Shown here: piece by piece, positions 50,692 through 59,639 of the stretch
How the letters are laid out: each line of letters starts with the position of its first letter
Numbering within the stretch: the stretch's first letter is position 1
Source of the DNA: UTCFX2 sp963726375
GTDB lineage: Bacteria; Chloroflexota; Anaerolineae; Anaerolineales; UBA4823
Assembly (NCBI GenBank): GCA_963726375.1
Contig: CAVSCE010000009.1
Span: 811,287-875,286 of the forward strand
Reading direction: 5' to 3'
Length of the DNA: 64,000 bases
Translations under genes and position numbers: made by a program
The notes under the pieces: generated by a model
Databases searched by the model: none
What the model was told of the DNA's origin: nothing
The model's input: the letters and a program-made list of their open reading frames with translations, nothing else

Positions 50692-51744
50692 ATGTATAAA
50701 AAAGTAACCATCAAGGATGTAGCTTCAACTGCCGGCGTTTCTCATCAAACGGTCTCAAGAGTGATGAATGACCGACCTGATGTTGCCGCTGAAACCCGGT
50801 TGCGAGTTCAGGCAGTTATTGAACAATTAAACTATCAGCCGAGCGCGATCGCCCGCAGTTTAAGCCGGCAGCGCAGTTTTACCCTTGGTGTCGTAACCGC
50901 TGGTTTGAAATATCTCGGTCCTTCCCGCACACTAAGCGGGATCACCGAACAGGCTGAAGAGTTGGGCTATGCCCTCCTCCTTAAAGAGCTGTCGGGATTT
51001 CATCATACCGACATCATTCCAATAATCAATTTTTTAGTCTCCCGTCATGTGGATGGGATAATCTGGGCAGTAGCGGAGATCGGCGACAACCGGGAACATC
51101 TTCAACAGCAGCTGTTTCGACTCCCTATCCCAACGATATTTCTCACGATGGCCCCCAGGAAGAACCAGTTTATTGTCTCAGTGGATAACTATTTAGGAGG
51201 CCGGATGGCGACGGAACACCTGATCTCACAAGGATGCCGCAGCATCGGGCATATCACCGGACCGCTTGATTGGTGGGAGGCGCGCCAGCGCAAAGCCGGC
51301 TGGCACGACGTCCTGCAAGAGTTCGGTATTCCTACCCATCAGCATGCTTGGGCTTCCGGTGATTGGTCCTCTTCAAGCGGAGCCAAGGCAATGACCGAAT
51401 TATTGGAGAAAAATACTATCCTGGATGCTTTGTTCGTATCAAACGACCAGATGGCTTTAGGTGCCCTCCAAATTGCCTGCAGGCAGGGTATTCGCGTACC
51501 CGCAGACCTGGCATTAGTAGGGTTTGATAATATCAACGAATTGGCTTTTTATTATCCACCGCTAACTACCGTAAGTCAGAACCAGCGCCAGCTAGGAAAT
51601 AGAGCCGTAAGTGAGCTGGTTCAGATCATCGAATCCGTTTTAAGCGGCGAAAAAGACATTCAACCAGAAGTGATCACACTCGAACCAGAATTGATCATCC
51701 GTGAAAGCTCACTAAAGAATACTGGACAAATAATACACTCGTAA
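50692..51744 (+). CDS. LacI-family regulator 2 (candidate regulator of the 30-50 kb sugar island)
   Basis: An intact 350-residue regulator with helix-turn-helix VTIKDVASTAGVSHQTVSRV and hinge YQPSAIARSLSRQRS. The effector domain includes TLGVVTAGLKYLGPSRTL, GHITGPLDWWEARQRKAGW and LALVGFDNINELAFYYPP. Trp-rich stretches and the DWWEARQR segment are typical of sugar-sensing members. The promoter contains the operator also found before UroD-like gene 2, so auto-regulation and control of at least that gene are inferred. It is separate in sequence from the LacI protein at 20477. Confidence 0.92.
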   Translation: MYKKVTIKDVASTAGVSHQTVSRVMNDRPDVAAETRLRVQAVIEQLNYQPSAIARSLSRQRSFTLGVVTAGLKYLGPSRTLSGITEQAEELGYALLLKELSGFHHTDIIPIINFLVSRHVDGIIWAVAEIGDNREHLQQQLFRLPIPTIFLTMAPRKNQFIVSVDNYLGGRMATEHLISQGCRSIGHITGPLDWWEARQRKAGWHDVLQEFGIPTHQHAWASGDWSSSSGAKAMTELLEKNTILDALFVSNDQMALGALQIACRQGIRVPADLALVGFDNINELAFYYPPLTTVSQNQRQLGNRAVSELVQIIESVLSGEKDIQPEVITLEPELIIRESSLKNTGQIIHS

Positions 51745-51811
51745 ACAAGAGTTATTGAATCCTGTCGAATGCAGGATTTCGATGTCGTTAACAATTTATT
51801 TTGGAGGTCAG

Positions 51812-54364
51812 GTGATTGCTCCAATTGTCGTGCGCGGTGCCCGGCTACATAATCTGAAGAACGTAAACCTCACCATCCCAAAAAACAAACTGGTTGTTTT
51901 TACTGGATTATCCGGCTCGGGAAAATCCACCCTTGCTTTCGATATCCTTCACAAAGAAAGCCAGCGCCAATATCTGGAAACTCTTGGGTATCTTGGATTT
52001 AAGCTAACCAGACCCCCTGTCGACTTAATCACCGGGCTTTCACCTTCTATCAGCCTGGATCAGCGCCTTACGAACCACAATCCGCGTTCGACAGTTGGCA
52101 CATACACGGACGTGTACACTTATCTTCGCGTCCTGTTCGCCAGACTGGGTCACCGACCCTGTCCAGTTTGTGGTGAAGATATCCCGCCTCTTAATAACCA
52201 TTCCAGTGATGAATGGCGCAACGAATTCGTCTTTCACGATGATGTTTCAACCCCAGAAACGACCTTCCCCTGCCCGAAATGTTCTGCACCTGTTCCAGAG
52301 ATCGGGATGGAAAATTTTTCCTTCAATAAGCCGGCTGGGGCTTGTCCAACCTGCACCGGGTTGGGAATAATCCAAACAGCCAACCTATCCCGCCTGGTGG
52401 ATGAGCAAAAAAGCATCCAGGATGGCGCTGTCTTTGGCTGGGATAGCTCTCAAATCGATTACCATGCCTCCACTCTCAGAGCAGCTGCGGCTCATTATGG
52501 TTTAGAAATCGATCTTTCCCTCCCGATTGAGGATTTCACCACCGTACAGCGCGACTTGCTCCTTTATGGCGTTAAAAATCCAATCTTCTCAAGCAGATTT
52601 CCAAAAATACATCCACCTGCTACTGTTCGACAAGGCCGCTTTGAAGGGATCGTCACTAATCTTCTGCGGCGAGTTGCCGAACGGATCGAGGACTCTGATT
52701 ACTTCGGCAAGATGGGTATCTATCTGATCACCCAAACCTGTCCAGACTGCAATGGCTCCAAGCTGCGCCCTGATAGCTTGAAAGTGACTGTAAATCAGCA
52801 GAACATAACTTCCCTCTCCGGAATGACGCTTCAGGATCTCATCCTCTGGCTAAATCGCCTGCCTTTTGTGTTATCTGCCGATGAAAAGATATTCGCAGAT
52901 CCAATTCGATCAGAGATGAATGAACGCCTTACAAGGTTAATCAAAGTAGGTGCCGGTTACTTAACCATGGATAGGTCCATGCCGTCTATATCAGCTGGAG
53001 AATCCCAGCGGCTGCGTCTGGCTGCAATGCTCGGCTCCAGTTTAAATGGCATATTATATGTCTTTGATGAACCAACAATCGGAACACACCCGCGCGATAT
53101 TCGTAAGTTGATTGAGACCTTAAAGGAACTTCGAGACCTTGGTAACACAGTCCTCGTCATCGAACACGACTTAGAAGTGATTGCCGCTGCCGACTATCTG
53201 ATCGACTTTGGCCCTGGTGCAGGAAAACATGGAGGTGTAATTGTTGCAGCAGGTTCACCTGCAAAAATCGCCAAACTGGATTGCTCATTGACAGCCAGGT
53301 TTCTTTATGGTCGAACAAAGATACCAATACCCACGGAACGCCGTGTACCAACTGAAAAAGCTATTATCATCCATGGAGCCAGACATCACAATTTGGATAA
53401 TATTACTGTCAGTCTGCCTCTTGGACTGCTTGTTGCAGTGACGGGTGTGTCCGGATCAGGGAAATCATCGCTCATATTCGATATCCTAGATCACGGACTC
53501 CGCCAACGAATATACGGGTCAAGCGTGATTCCAGGTGAGCACGACTTTATCGAAGGCAGCGAGTTCCTTGACAAGATCATCACGATCAATCAGCAGCAAA
53601 TCGGACGACAACCACATTCAATTACTGCTACTTATACCGATACTTTCACTCCAATTCGCACGGCGTTTGCAGCTACGTCGGATGCGCGCCGTCGAGGAAT
53701 TTCTGCCCGGCACTTTTCAATGAACATCTCCGGAGGACGCTGCGAACAATGTCAGGGTGAAGGTTTTATTGCCGTTAACATGCACTTCATGCCCGACGTT
53801 GAAGTTCGCTGTCCATCCTGTCATGGTCGGCGCTTCAATAACAAAACCCTTTCCGTGCTGTATAACGGATATAACATTTCTCAGGTGCTCGATTTGACCA
53901 TCGAAGAAGCGTTGGATCTTTTCAGGGAAATCCCTGCTGCCCGATCCCGCCTTCAGGTGATGTCCGACATCGGGTTGGGTTATCTTCAACTAGGGCAGTC
54001 TACAGCGACACTCTCAGGAGGTGAAGGTCAGCGGATAAAGCTGGCAAAAGAGCTGGGGAAACGCAGCACAGGCCATACACTTTATCTGCTCGACGAACCA
54101 ACGACAGGTCTGCATCTCGCCGATATAAACCGTTTGGTAAGCGTACTCCAGCGCCTCGTCGACATGGGCAACTCTGTTGTATTCATAGAACACAACCTGG
54201 ATTTGATCAAAACTGCCGATTGGGTAATTGACCTTGGACCAGAAGGAGGCCCTGCAGGTGGAAAACTTGTTGCTGAGGGCACACCTGAAACGGTTTCCCA
54301 GTTCCCTGGATCTCTTACCGGTCTCTATTTGAAAGAACACATGAAAAAAAGTTCTTTTGATTAA
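51812..54364 (+). CDS. Class II UvrA-like ABC ATPase (UvrA2 type)
   Basis: An intact protein of about 850 residues with two ABC modules: Walker A GLSGSGKSTLAFD and GVSGSGKSSLIFD, signatures SISAGESQRLRLAAML and TLSGGEGQRIKLAKEL. Zinc-finger pairs are CPVC...CPKC, CPTC, CPDC and CEQCQGEGF...CPSCHGRRF. It is about 90-100 residues shorter than housekeeping UvrA (about 940), and the region after the first zinc finger where UvrB binds is much reduced, as in UvrA2 and drug-resistance paralogues. It may bind modified DNA or protect against DNA-intercalating compounds. The GTG at 51812, four bases after GGAGG, is preferred to upstream starts because the family begins with IAPIVVRGARLHNLKN. It ends overlapping the convergent GNAT gene. 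Confidence 0.9.
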   Translation: MIAPIVVRGARLHNLKNVNLTIPKNKLVVFTGLSGSGKSTLAFDILHKESQRQYLETLGYLGFKLTRPPVDLITGLSPSISLDQRLTNHNPRSTVGTYTDVYTYLRVLFARLGHRPCPVCGEDIPPLNNHSSDEWRNEFVFHDDVSTPETTFPCPKCSAPVPEIGMENFSFNKPAGACPTCTGLGIIQTANLSRLVDEQKSIQDGAVFGWDSSQIDYHASTLRAAAAHYGLEIDLSLPIEDFTTVQRDLLLYGVKNPIFSSRFPKIHPPATVRQGRFEGIVTNLLRRVAERIEDSDYFGKMGIYLITQTCPDCNGSKLRPDSLKVTVNQQNITSLSGMTLQDLILWLNRLPFVLSADEKIFADPIRSEMNERLTRLIKVGAGYLTMDRSMPSISAGESQRLRLAAMLGSSLNGILYVFDEPTIGTHPRDIRKLIETLKELRDLGNTVLVIEHDLEVIAAADYLIDFGPGAGKHGGVIVAAGSPAKIAKLDCSLTARFLYGRTKIPIPTERRVPTEKAIIIHGARHHNLDNITVSLPLGLLVAVTGVSGSGKSSLIFDILDHGLRQRIYGSSVIPGEHDFIEGSEFLDKIITINQQQIGRQPHSITATYTDTFTPIRTAFAATSDARRRGISARHFSMNISGGRCEQCQGEGFIAVNMHFMPDVEVRCPSCHGRRFNNKTLSVLYNGYNISQVLDLTIEEALDLFREIPAARSRLQVMSDIGLGYLQLGQSTATLSGGEGQRIKLAKELGKRSTGHTLYLLDEPTTGLHLADINRLVSVLQRLVDMGNSVVFIEHNLDLIKTADWVIDLGPEGGPAGGKLVAEGTPETVSQFPGSLTGLYLKEHMKKSSFD

Positions 54365-55377
54365 TCGGTAACAGCCAGCTCCCTCCCGGACCGCAGCTCA
54401 ATTTCATAATGCAGGATTTCCCTATCAACATGCATTCCAACTCGTTGGTAGAGCCGTGTCGCGCCTGTCTTGTTTTTCGCATCCACATCCAAACCGATGC
54501 GGGTAACCCCTCGGTCTTGAAGTGCACGAAAAGCACACTGCAGAAGAGCCTGGCCCAAACCGCGTCGTCTGTACGGTTTCCGCACCGCCAATGTGGGAAT
54601 ATATCCCATTTCGGCGTCTAAATTAGACCTCTCCTGGGAATTTATTGATCCCGCAATCGTATTTCCATCCATCGCCAGAAACCATAGTTCCGGTTTCAGG
54701 CCTTCAGCTTCAAAGGTATATTTCTTCCAGCGTGGAAAGGCATCTTCGAATGTGCTTTTAACAAATCCCCAATGCTCCTGGAACGCGTCTTCTTGAGCCA
54801 GAAAAACCGCCTCAAGATCCTGAGGAAATTGCAGCGTACGAACATAAATTCCTTCAGGCCATTGTGGGACGGGCACTGGGGACACAAGCTCGATGACCAT
54901 CCGCCACGAATAACGACATAGATTTATCCCGAAGCTTTCAAAAAGCTCAATGCTTGGCTTGTGATTGGAAGGCGCGGCAACCGAGGAGCCATCCTGGCAT
55001 CTTCTGGAAGCCGTTCCAGCACCCGGCGTGAGGTCGTGAGCGCCCATTCCAACATTGCGCTGCCTATTCCACGCCCCTGCCACTGCGGGTGGACACGCCC
55101 CCAAATCCACGGTCGGATTGGTGGATGATTAAGATCCCACAACTCAACACATCCCACAGGTTGACCGCCTGGAGAAACGATCATCCGGGTGCTGTTTTCA
55201 AGATCGATCCCATTTTCAATCCATTCTTTCTGGTATCGTTCGACCGTCCAATCGCCCGTGCCAGAGAGCTCCTTTTTCTGCCGCGTTGAACATCGGCACG
55301 GCCAAGGGCAGGTCATCCATTTTCGCCGGTCTTACCTCAAATCCAGCTGTTTTTATCGCATTGAAGCATTCATCCAT
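54361..55377 (-). CDS. Tandem-GNAT acetyltransferase, about two frameshifts
   Basis: About 338 residues when joined. The first GNAT domain opens with GFEVRPAKMDDLPLAVPMFN and has the acetyl-CoA loop VHPQWQGRGIGSAML. The second carries GIYVRTLQFPQDLEAVF and the loop VRKPYRRRGLGQALLQ with VGMHVDREILHYE at the end. Two-domain GNATs include MshD-type and antibiotic-modifying enzymes; the acceptor here is unknown. Breaks lie near 55270 (A-run in GCAGAAAAAGG) and 54940. The start at 55377 follows AAAAGGAC. It trails the small unknown gene by 14 bases and is convergent with the UvrA-like gene. Confidence 0.82.
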
Positions 55378-55391
55378 ATATTGTCCTTTTC

Positions 55392-55865
55392 CTAGGGGTG
55401 CCAGCCAACCGCAGGATCATTCCAGTTCCAGATGTAGGCGACACCATATCCTCCCGTTTCAGCATTATTGGGATTATCGGCCAAACGGTCCAAGTCCAGG
55501 CGGTCTGGAATGAGGGCGAAAATGGTGTTTCTCTTTTGTGAACTGGATCCAATTCACACCATTGAAGAACCACAATGTCAGCGGCCTGCCATTTGCTCGC
55601 CGCAAATCTTCAGCCGTATAACGCACAGACAGCTCGAACGGCGGATTGAAATCCTGGATTGTATTGCCATGCCATCAACAATTTCGAAATCGATAACCGG
55701 ATTTTGGCGGATAATATCTCCTTCTTCTAGCTTGTAATATTCACTGTTTTGAAGCGGACGCTTTTTCACCGTGACGAAATTTTTTTGTGCCCTCATTTTT
55801 ATGCTTACTTTTCCATTGTCAAAATCATAGGTTGTGTAATCACTTTGAACCGAGTTAGCTAACAT
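55392..55865 (-). CDS. Uncharacterised protein of about 157 residues, two frameshifts
   Basis: The start at 55865 (MLANSVQSDYTTYDFDNG) has a strong GGAGG site seven bases upstream. After shifts near 55655 and 55520 it reads through to RLADNPNNAETGGYGVAYIW and NWNDPAVGWHP at 55392. It has no signal peptide or membrane span and is rich in beta-type sequence and aromatic residues. I do not recognise a family. It lies between the large cyclase/TPR gene and the tandem-GNAT gene on the same strand, with gaps of 14-26 bases, so all three may form an operon. Confidence 0.65.
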
Positions 55866-55891
55866 AGTATTCCTCCTCACGTAGCATTCTT

Positions 55892-58800
55892 CTAGACAAG
55901 CTGATGATATTTTTCGCGAATATTCCGGTGCTCGGCAATATTCTCAAGAAATGAATTCCGCCACTCATAATCGACGATCCGGTCCGCCTGAGATAATAAA
56001 TATTGATGGCCTTGCTTGATAGCAGCGGTCGACCGATCCCCGTCGCCGGCCGCCAAGAAGATCTCAGCGCAGGTCAGGTAACTCATGATCGGGAACTCCA
56101 ACGAAGCAGCGTTTTGATTCTCAAGGTAAGTCCAGACTTCTTCGGCAAGGTGTTGTGCCTCTTGAAGATCATTTTGCCTAAATCGGCAGCGTGCCAGGCC
56201 TGCGGTCATATCTCTCTCCAGACCAAGACTCCCCGATTTGTGATAATGGTTTTTCGCCTCCTTAAAATAGGCTTCTGCTTCCGGGAAATCTCCAGAGAGC
56301 TCACACGCAAGCCCAAGATATGCCATGGATGCGGCAGCTCCAAACGCATCGCCTGCAGACTGAAGAGCTGGAAGGCTTTTTTCAATCTCCAGGATCGCAG
56401 CCTGGCTTTCACCGCTGCGCAGCAAACATAAACCCAGGTTTAACCTGGCGTAGGAAAGCATCCGGACCGCTTCCATATGCTCAAATATATCGATTGAACG
56501 CTGCAGAGATTTGACTGCCGGCTGGAATTGACCCAGGCTTGTATAGCTGAAACCAAGATTTAGCAAGCCCAACGCTTCGCCGAATTGATTCGATCGACGG
56601 CGGTTAATCGAAACGTGCTCCTGAAGAATTTGGATCGACCGGGCATGATCACCGCTGTTTTGGTAGAAAACAGCTACATTATTGAGATTTCGAACAAGAA
56701 TGGCATCATCCGAAAGTTCTCTGGCACACTGAAGCGCGTTTTTTGCAGTTTGTTCAGCTTTTTTAAGTTCTCCAAGATTTGAATAGCAGATCGTCATCAT
56801 TCCATAGACCAGTGCCTCAATTCGTTTGTTACCAGAACTTTTCGCAGCCGCAAGGCTTCTCACATGGGATTCCAGTTCCAGCCCGAATTGACCCTTCATA
56901 CTTTCATACGATGCTTTATGGTAAAAGGCTTCGGATATCCGATGTTCATCGCCCGACGCCTGAGCAATTTCCAAAATTTGTTGAATGATCACCTGACGCT
57001 CTTCTTGAACGCCTAAAATTCCATAGATTTCATCAAGGTCTAACAGAATCTGCCAGCGCCTTTCCTCGTCTTCCCCCAGGAAGAGAGGTAGAGCCTGACT
57101 CAAGTTCTGGCTTGCTTCCAGAAATGCTCCCCTGTCCATCGCGTTTCTTCCCGCCAGGATTAGATACGCTGCAGCATTTTGTTTTTGACCGGAATTGAGG
57201 TAATGGTATGCCAGGAAACCGCAAAACTCCTGAATGCGCTCAGGGAAAATGTTCTCGAGCGCCTGGGCTACGAGAAAATGCATTTCCTTTCTTTGATCCA
57301 CGCGCAGGGTATGGTAAGCAGCCTCTTGAGTAAGCGAATGTTTAAAAATATATTCCAATTCAGGCTGTCTGGTTCGCTCTTTGATCAAGTCAAGTCGTTG
57401 GAGTTGAGCCAGCTGGTCATCCAGCAGGTCTTGATCCTGGCAAATCTCATCCAAAATGCTGTAAAGAAAGCTTTTTCCTATTACTGAAGCGAGCTGAAGC
57501 GTTTGGCGGAGCTCATTTGATAGTCGATCGATGCGCGCCAGGAGCAAACCATTGAGCGTTTCGGGGATTGCCAGATCAGGGATCGGTTTCATGATCTGCG
57601 ATTTTCCTGCAGCAGAATTCAGAACCTCCTGTTCCTTTAAGCTGTGAACAAGCTCCTCCATGAAAAGTGGATTACCCTCTGAGTGGTCAAGGATCAACTG
57701 CCGGAGGTGATCCGGTAAATTTGCAGATTGGGTCAGATTTTCGATCATCCTGTCCTGCTCATCCTGGGAGAGTGGTTTCAGAATGATCTCCGTATACCTG
57801 TGTTCATAATCGGTTTCTGCCTGCAGCTTGATGCGCCATGAGCCGTGATCTCGTTCAGGCCGCATGAGCAAAAGCAGCAAGATCCGGTGACGATCGGTGA
57901 GAGCCATCAGGCTTTCTACTGCTGCCAACGTTGAAGGATCCGCCCAGTGGAAATCTTCAAAAACCAGGACGAGCGGTTTTAAAAGCGAAAGAGCACGGAA
58001 ATATTCACGGATGGCAATTTTCAAATGTAATTTTCGCGTTTCGCCATCCAGAGAGCTTAACTGATTTGCCGGTGCGCCTTCCAGCTCTGCTCCAAGCAAG
58101 TGGAATATATATGGAATGATCACACCCGAATCATCTACCTTCAGCTCATTCACACGTCGGCGCAAGCTGACCTTGATTCTGGTCTCTGGATCACCGTCCG
58201 AAAGGCAAAGATCATCTTTAATAAGCTGGATGATCGTCCAATAGGAGAGATTCGTTCCGTACGACAGAGCGCGCCCCGTTAACCAGCAGATTCCGGGCAG
58301 CTTCCCGCTATCCGCCATGGCGATGCGGGCTTCTTCCACCAGCCGGCTTTTCCCAATACCTGCTTCCCCTGATACAAGCACAATTTGTCCAGAGCCAGTC
58401 TGTAAAGCAGATAAAGCCTTGCTCAGGCCAGACAACTCATTTTGACGGCCAACAAGAGGAGATGAAAATCGCGCCGGGTAATGGTTCGGGTCTATCCCTT
58501 TGATCGGACCCTGCACCTCAAAAACATGGACGGGTTTTGATTTCCCTTTCAGGACTCTTTTCCCAAGTGGGTTCAACCCATAACGATCTTTTACCAACCG
58601 TGCCGTCGTTTCGGAAACCAGCACCCTACCTGCGCGAGCCTCAGACTGCAGACGCGCTGCAAGGTTCACTGCATCCCCAATTGCCAGATACTCCCGATGA
58701 AGCTCATCTCCGATCAATCCAACCACAACCGCGCCCGTATGAATTCCAATTCGGACCTGAAATCTATCGATGTATCCATGGAGATTCTGCTCATAATGGT

Positions 58801-59374
58801 GAATAGATTGCTGGATATCCAACCCGGCGCGAACAGCCCGCAGCGGATCATCTTCGTGGGTGATTGGAGCGCCAAAGAAAGCAAGTACTCCATCACCCTG
58901 AAGCTGTGCGATCGTGCCATCGTACCGGTAAATTGCCTGTGCCATGTGCTTGTGAGCCCCTGTGACTATTTCCTTCCATTCTTCTGGATCCAGTTTTTCT
59001 GCAATTGAGGTTGAGCCGACGATATCCGCGAACAAGATCGTGACAATTTTCCGGGCGCCGTCATTGAGGGTTGATTTTTCCTTCGGTCTCTCTCTTTGAT
59101 CAACCGAGGCGTTGATCTTGACCGAAGCATGATGTTCTGACCCTTCGCCAAACTCGTCCAAAACTGGAATTTTTGGCTCGGCTGGTCTGGGAGCAATCAA
59201 AGGAGAAAGGAGCTGTGGAGATTGAATGAAAGCATGGCCGCAAAATCCACAGTAATGCGCATCCATGCGCGCTGGCTCACCACATTTCGGGCAGTGATTA
59301 ACAAGCGCAGTACCGCAGTTTTCACAAAACCTGGCGGTTGAGGGGTTCTGGTAAGCGCAGTCAGGACATCTCAC
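55892..59374 (-). CDS. Zinc-ribbon / class III cyclase / ATPase / TPR signalling protein
   Basis: An intact 1160-residue protein. Residues 3-20 and 28-46 are two zinc ribbons (CPDC...CENC, CPKC...CGFC). Residues about 105-290 form a class III nucleotide cyclase domain with the metal Asp in TILFADIVGSTSIAEKL and LQGDGVLAFFGAP. Residues about 310-600 form a STAND/AAA-type ATPase: Walker A VSGEAGIGKSRLVEEA and Walker B LVLVFEDFHWADPS. The rest, to 1160, is a run of TPR-like helical repeats. Such proteins are thought to couple ligand binding by the TPRs and ATP hydrolysis to cyclic nucleotide output. The start is a GTG at 59374 with a weak ribosome site. It has no frameshift in 3.5 kb, unlike most long genes in this window. 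Confidence 0.9.
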   Translation of the reverse strand: MRCPDCAYQNPSTARFCENCGTALVNHCPKCGEPARMDAHYCGFCGHAFIQSPQLLSPLIAPRPAEPKIPVLDEFGEGSEHHASVKINASVDQRERPKEKSTLNDGARKIVTILFADIVGSTSIAEKLDPEEWKEIVTGAHKHMAQAIYRYDGTIAQLQGDGVLAFFGAPITHEDDPLRAVRAGLDIQQSIHHYEQNLHGYIDRFQVRIGIHTGAVVVGLIGDELHREYLAIGDAVNLAARLQSEARAGRVLVSETTARLVKDRYGLNPLGKRVLKGKSKPVHVFEVQGPIKGIDPNHYPARFSSPLVGRQNELSGLSKALSALQTGSGQIVLVSGEAGIGKSRLVEEARIAMADSGKLPGICWLTGRALSYGTNLSYWTIIQLIKDDLCLSDGDPETRIKVSLRRRVNELKVDDSGVIIPYIFHLLGAELEGAPANQLSSLDGETRKLHLKIAIREYFRALSLLKPLVLVFEDFHWADPSTLAAVESLMALTDRHRILLLLLMRPERDHGSWRIKLQAETDYEHRYTEIILKPLSQDEQDRMIENLTQSANLPDHLRQLILDHSEGNPLFMEELVHSLKEQEVLNSAAGKSQIMKPIPDLAIPETLNGLLLARIDRLSNELRQTLQLASVIGKSFLYSILDEICQDQDLLDDQLAQLQRLDLIKERTRQPELEYIFKHSLTQEAAYHTLRVDQRKEMHFLVAQALENIFPERIQEFCGFLAYHYLNSGQKQNAAAYLILAGRNAMDRGAFLEASQNLSQALPLFLGEDEERRWQILLDLDEIYGILGVQEERQVIIQQILEIAQASGDEHRISEAFYHKASYESMKGQFGLELESHVRSLAAAKSSGNKRIEALVYGMMTICYSNLGELKKAEQTAKNALQCARELSDDAILVRNLNNVAVFYQNSGDHARSIQILQEHVSINRRRSNQFGEALGLLNLGFSYTSLGQFQPAVKSLQRSIDIFEHMEAVRMLSYARLNLGLCLLRSGESQAAILEIEKSLPALQSAGDAFGAAASMAYLGLACELSGDFPEAEAYFKEAKNHYHKSGSLGLERDMTAGLARCRFRQNDLQEAQHLAEEVWTYLENQNAASLEFPIMSYLTCAEIFLAAGDGDRSTAAIKQGHQYLLSQADRIVDYEWRNSFLENIAEHRNIREKYHQLV

Positions 59375-59570
59375 GACTTATCTCGCACTATATATTTTTT
59401 TCAATACACGATCAGGCGTCAGAGGAATCGGTGATGAGCAGAATGTCAGGGCGTTGGACGGGGCAACCTGGTCCATTAGAGAGGTTAAGGAGATTATATA
59501 CCTTTTTTGAATTATTCATACTCAATCACCCTGGATTTGAAGAACGACATCTTGAGAATCCCATAATACA

Positions 59571-59602
59571 GTCAGCTGGATATTTTTAATTATCCAGCTG
59601 AC
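59571..59602. terminator. 12-bp hairpin downstream of the glycoside hydrolase gene
   Basis: GTCAGCTGGATA (59571-59582) and TATCCAGCTGAC (59591-59602) are perfect complements around an 8-base A/T loop. U tracts are poor on both strands. The rest of the 265-base gap 59375-59639 shows nothing convincing. Confidence 0.55.
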
Positions 59603-59639
59603 CGAAAAATCTTCTAAAGGGGATTTTTATCCTGGAGAC

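Noticed and set aside
59338..59589. An 83-codon plus-strand frame between the cyclase and hydrolase genes
   Set aside because: It overlaps the zinc-ribbon coding start, lacks a ribosome site and has no recognisable content.
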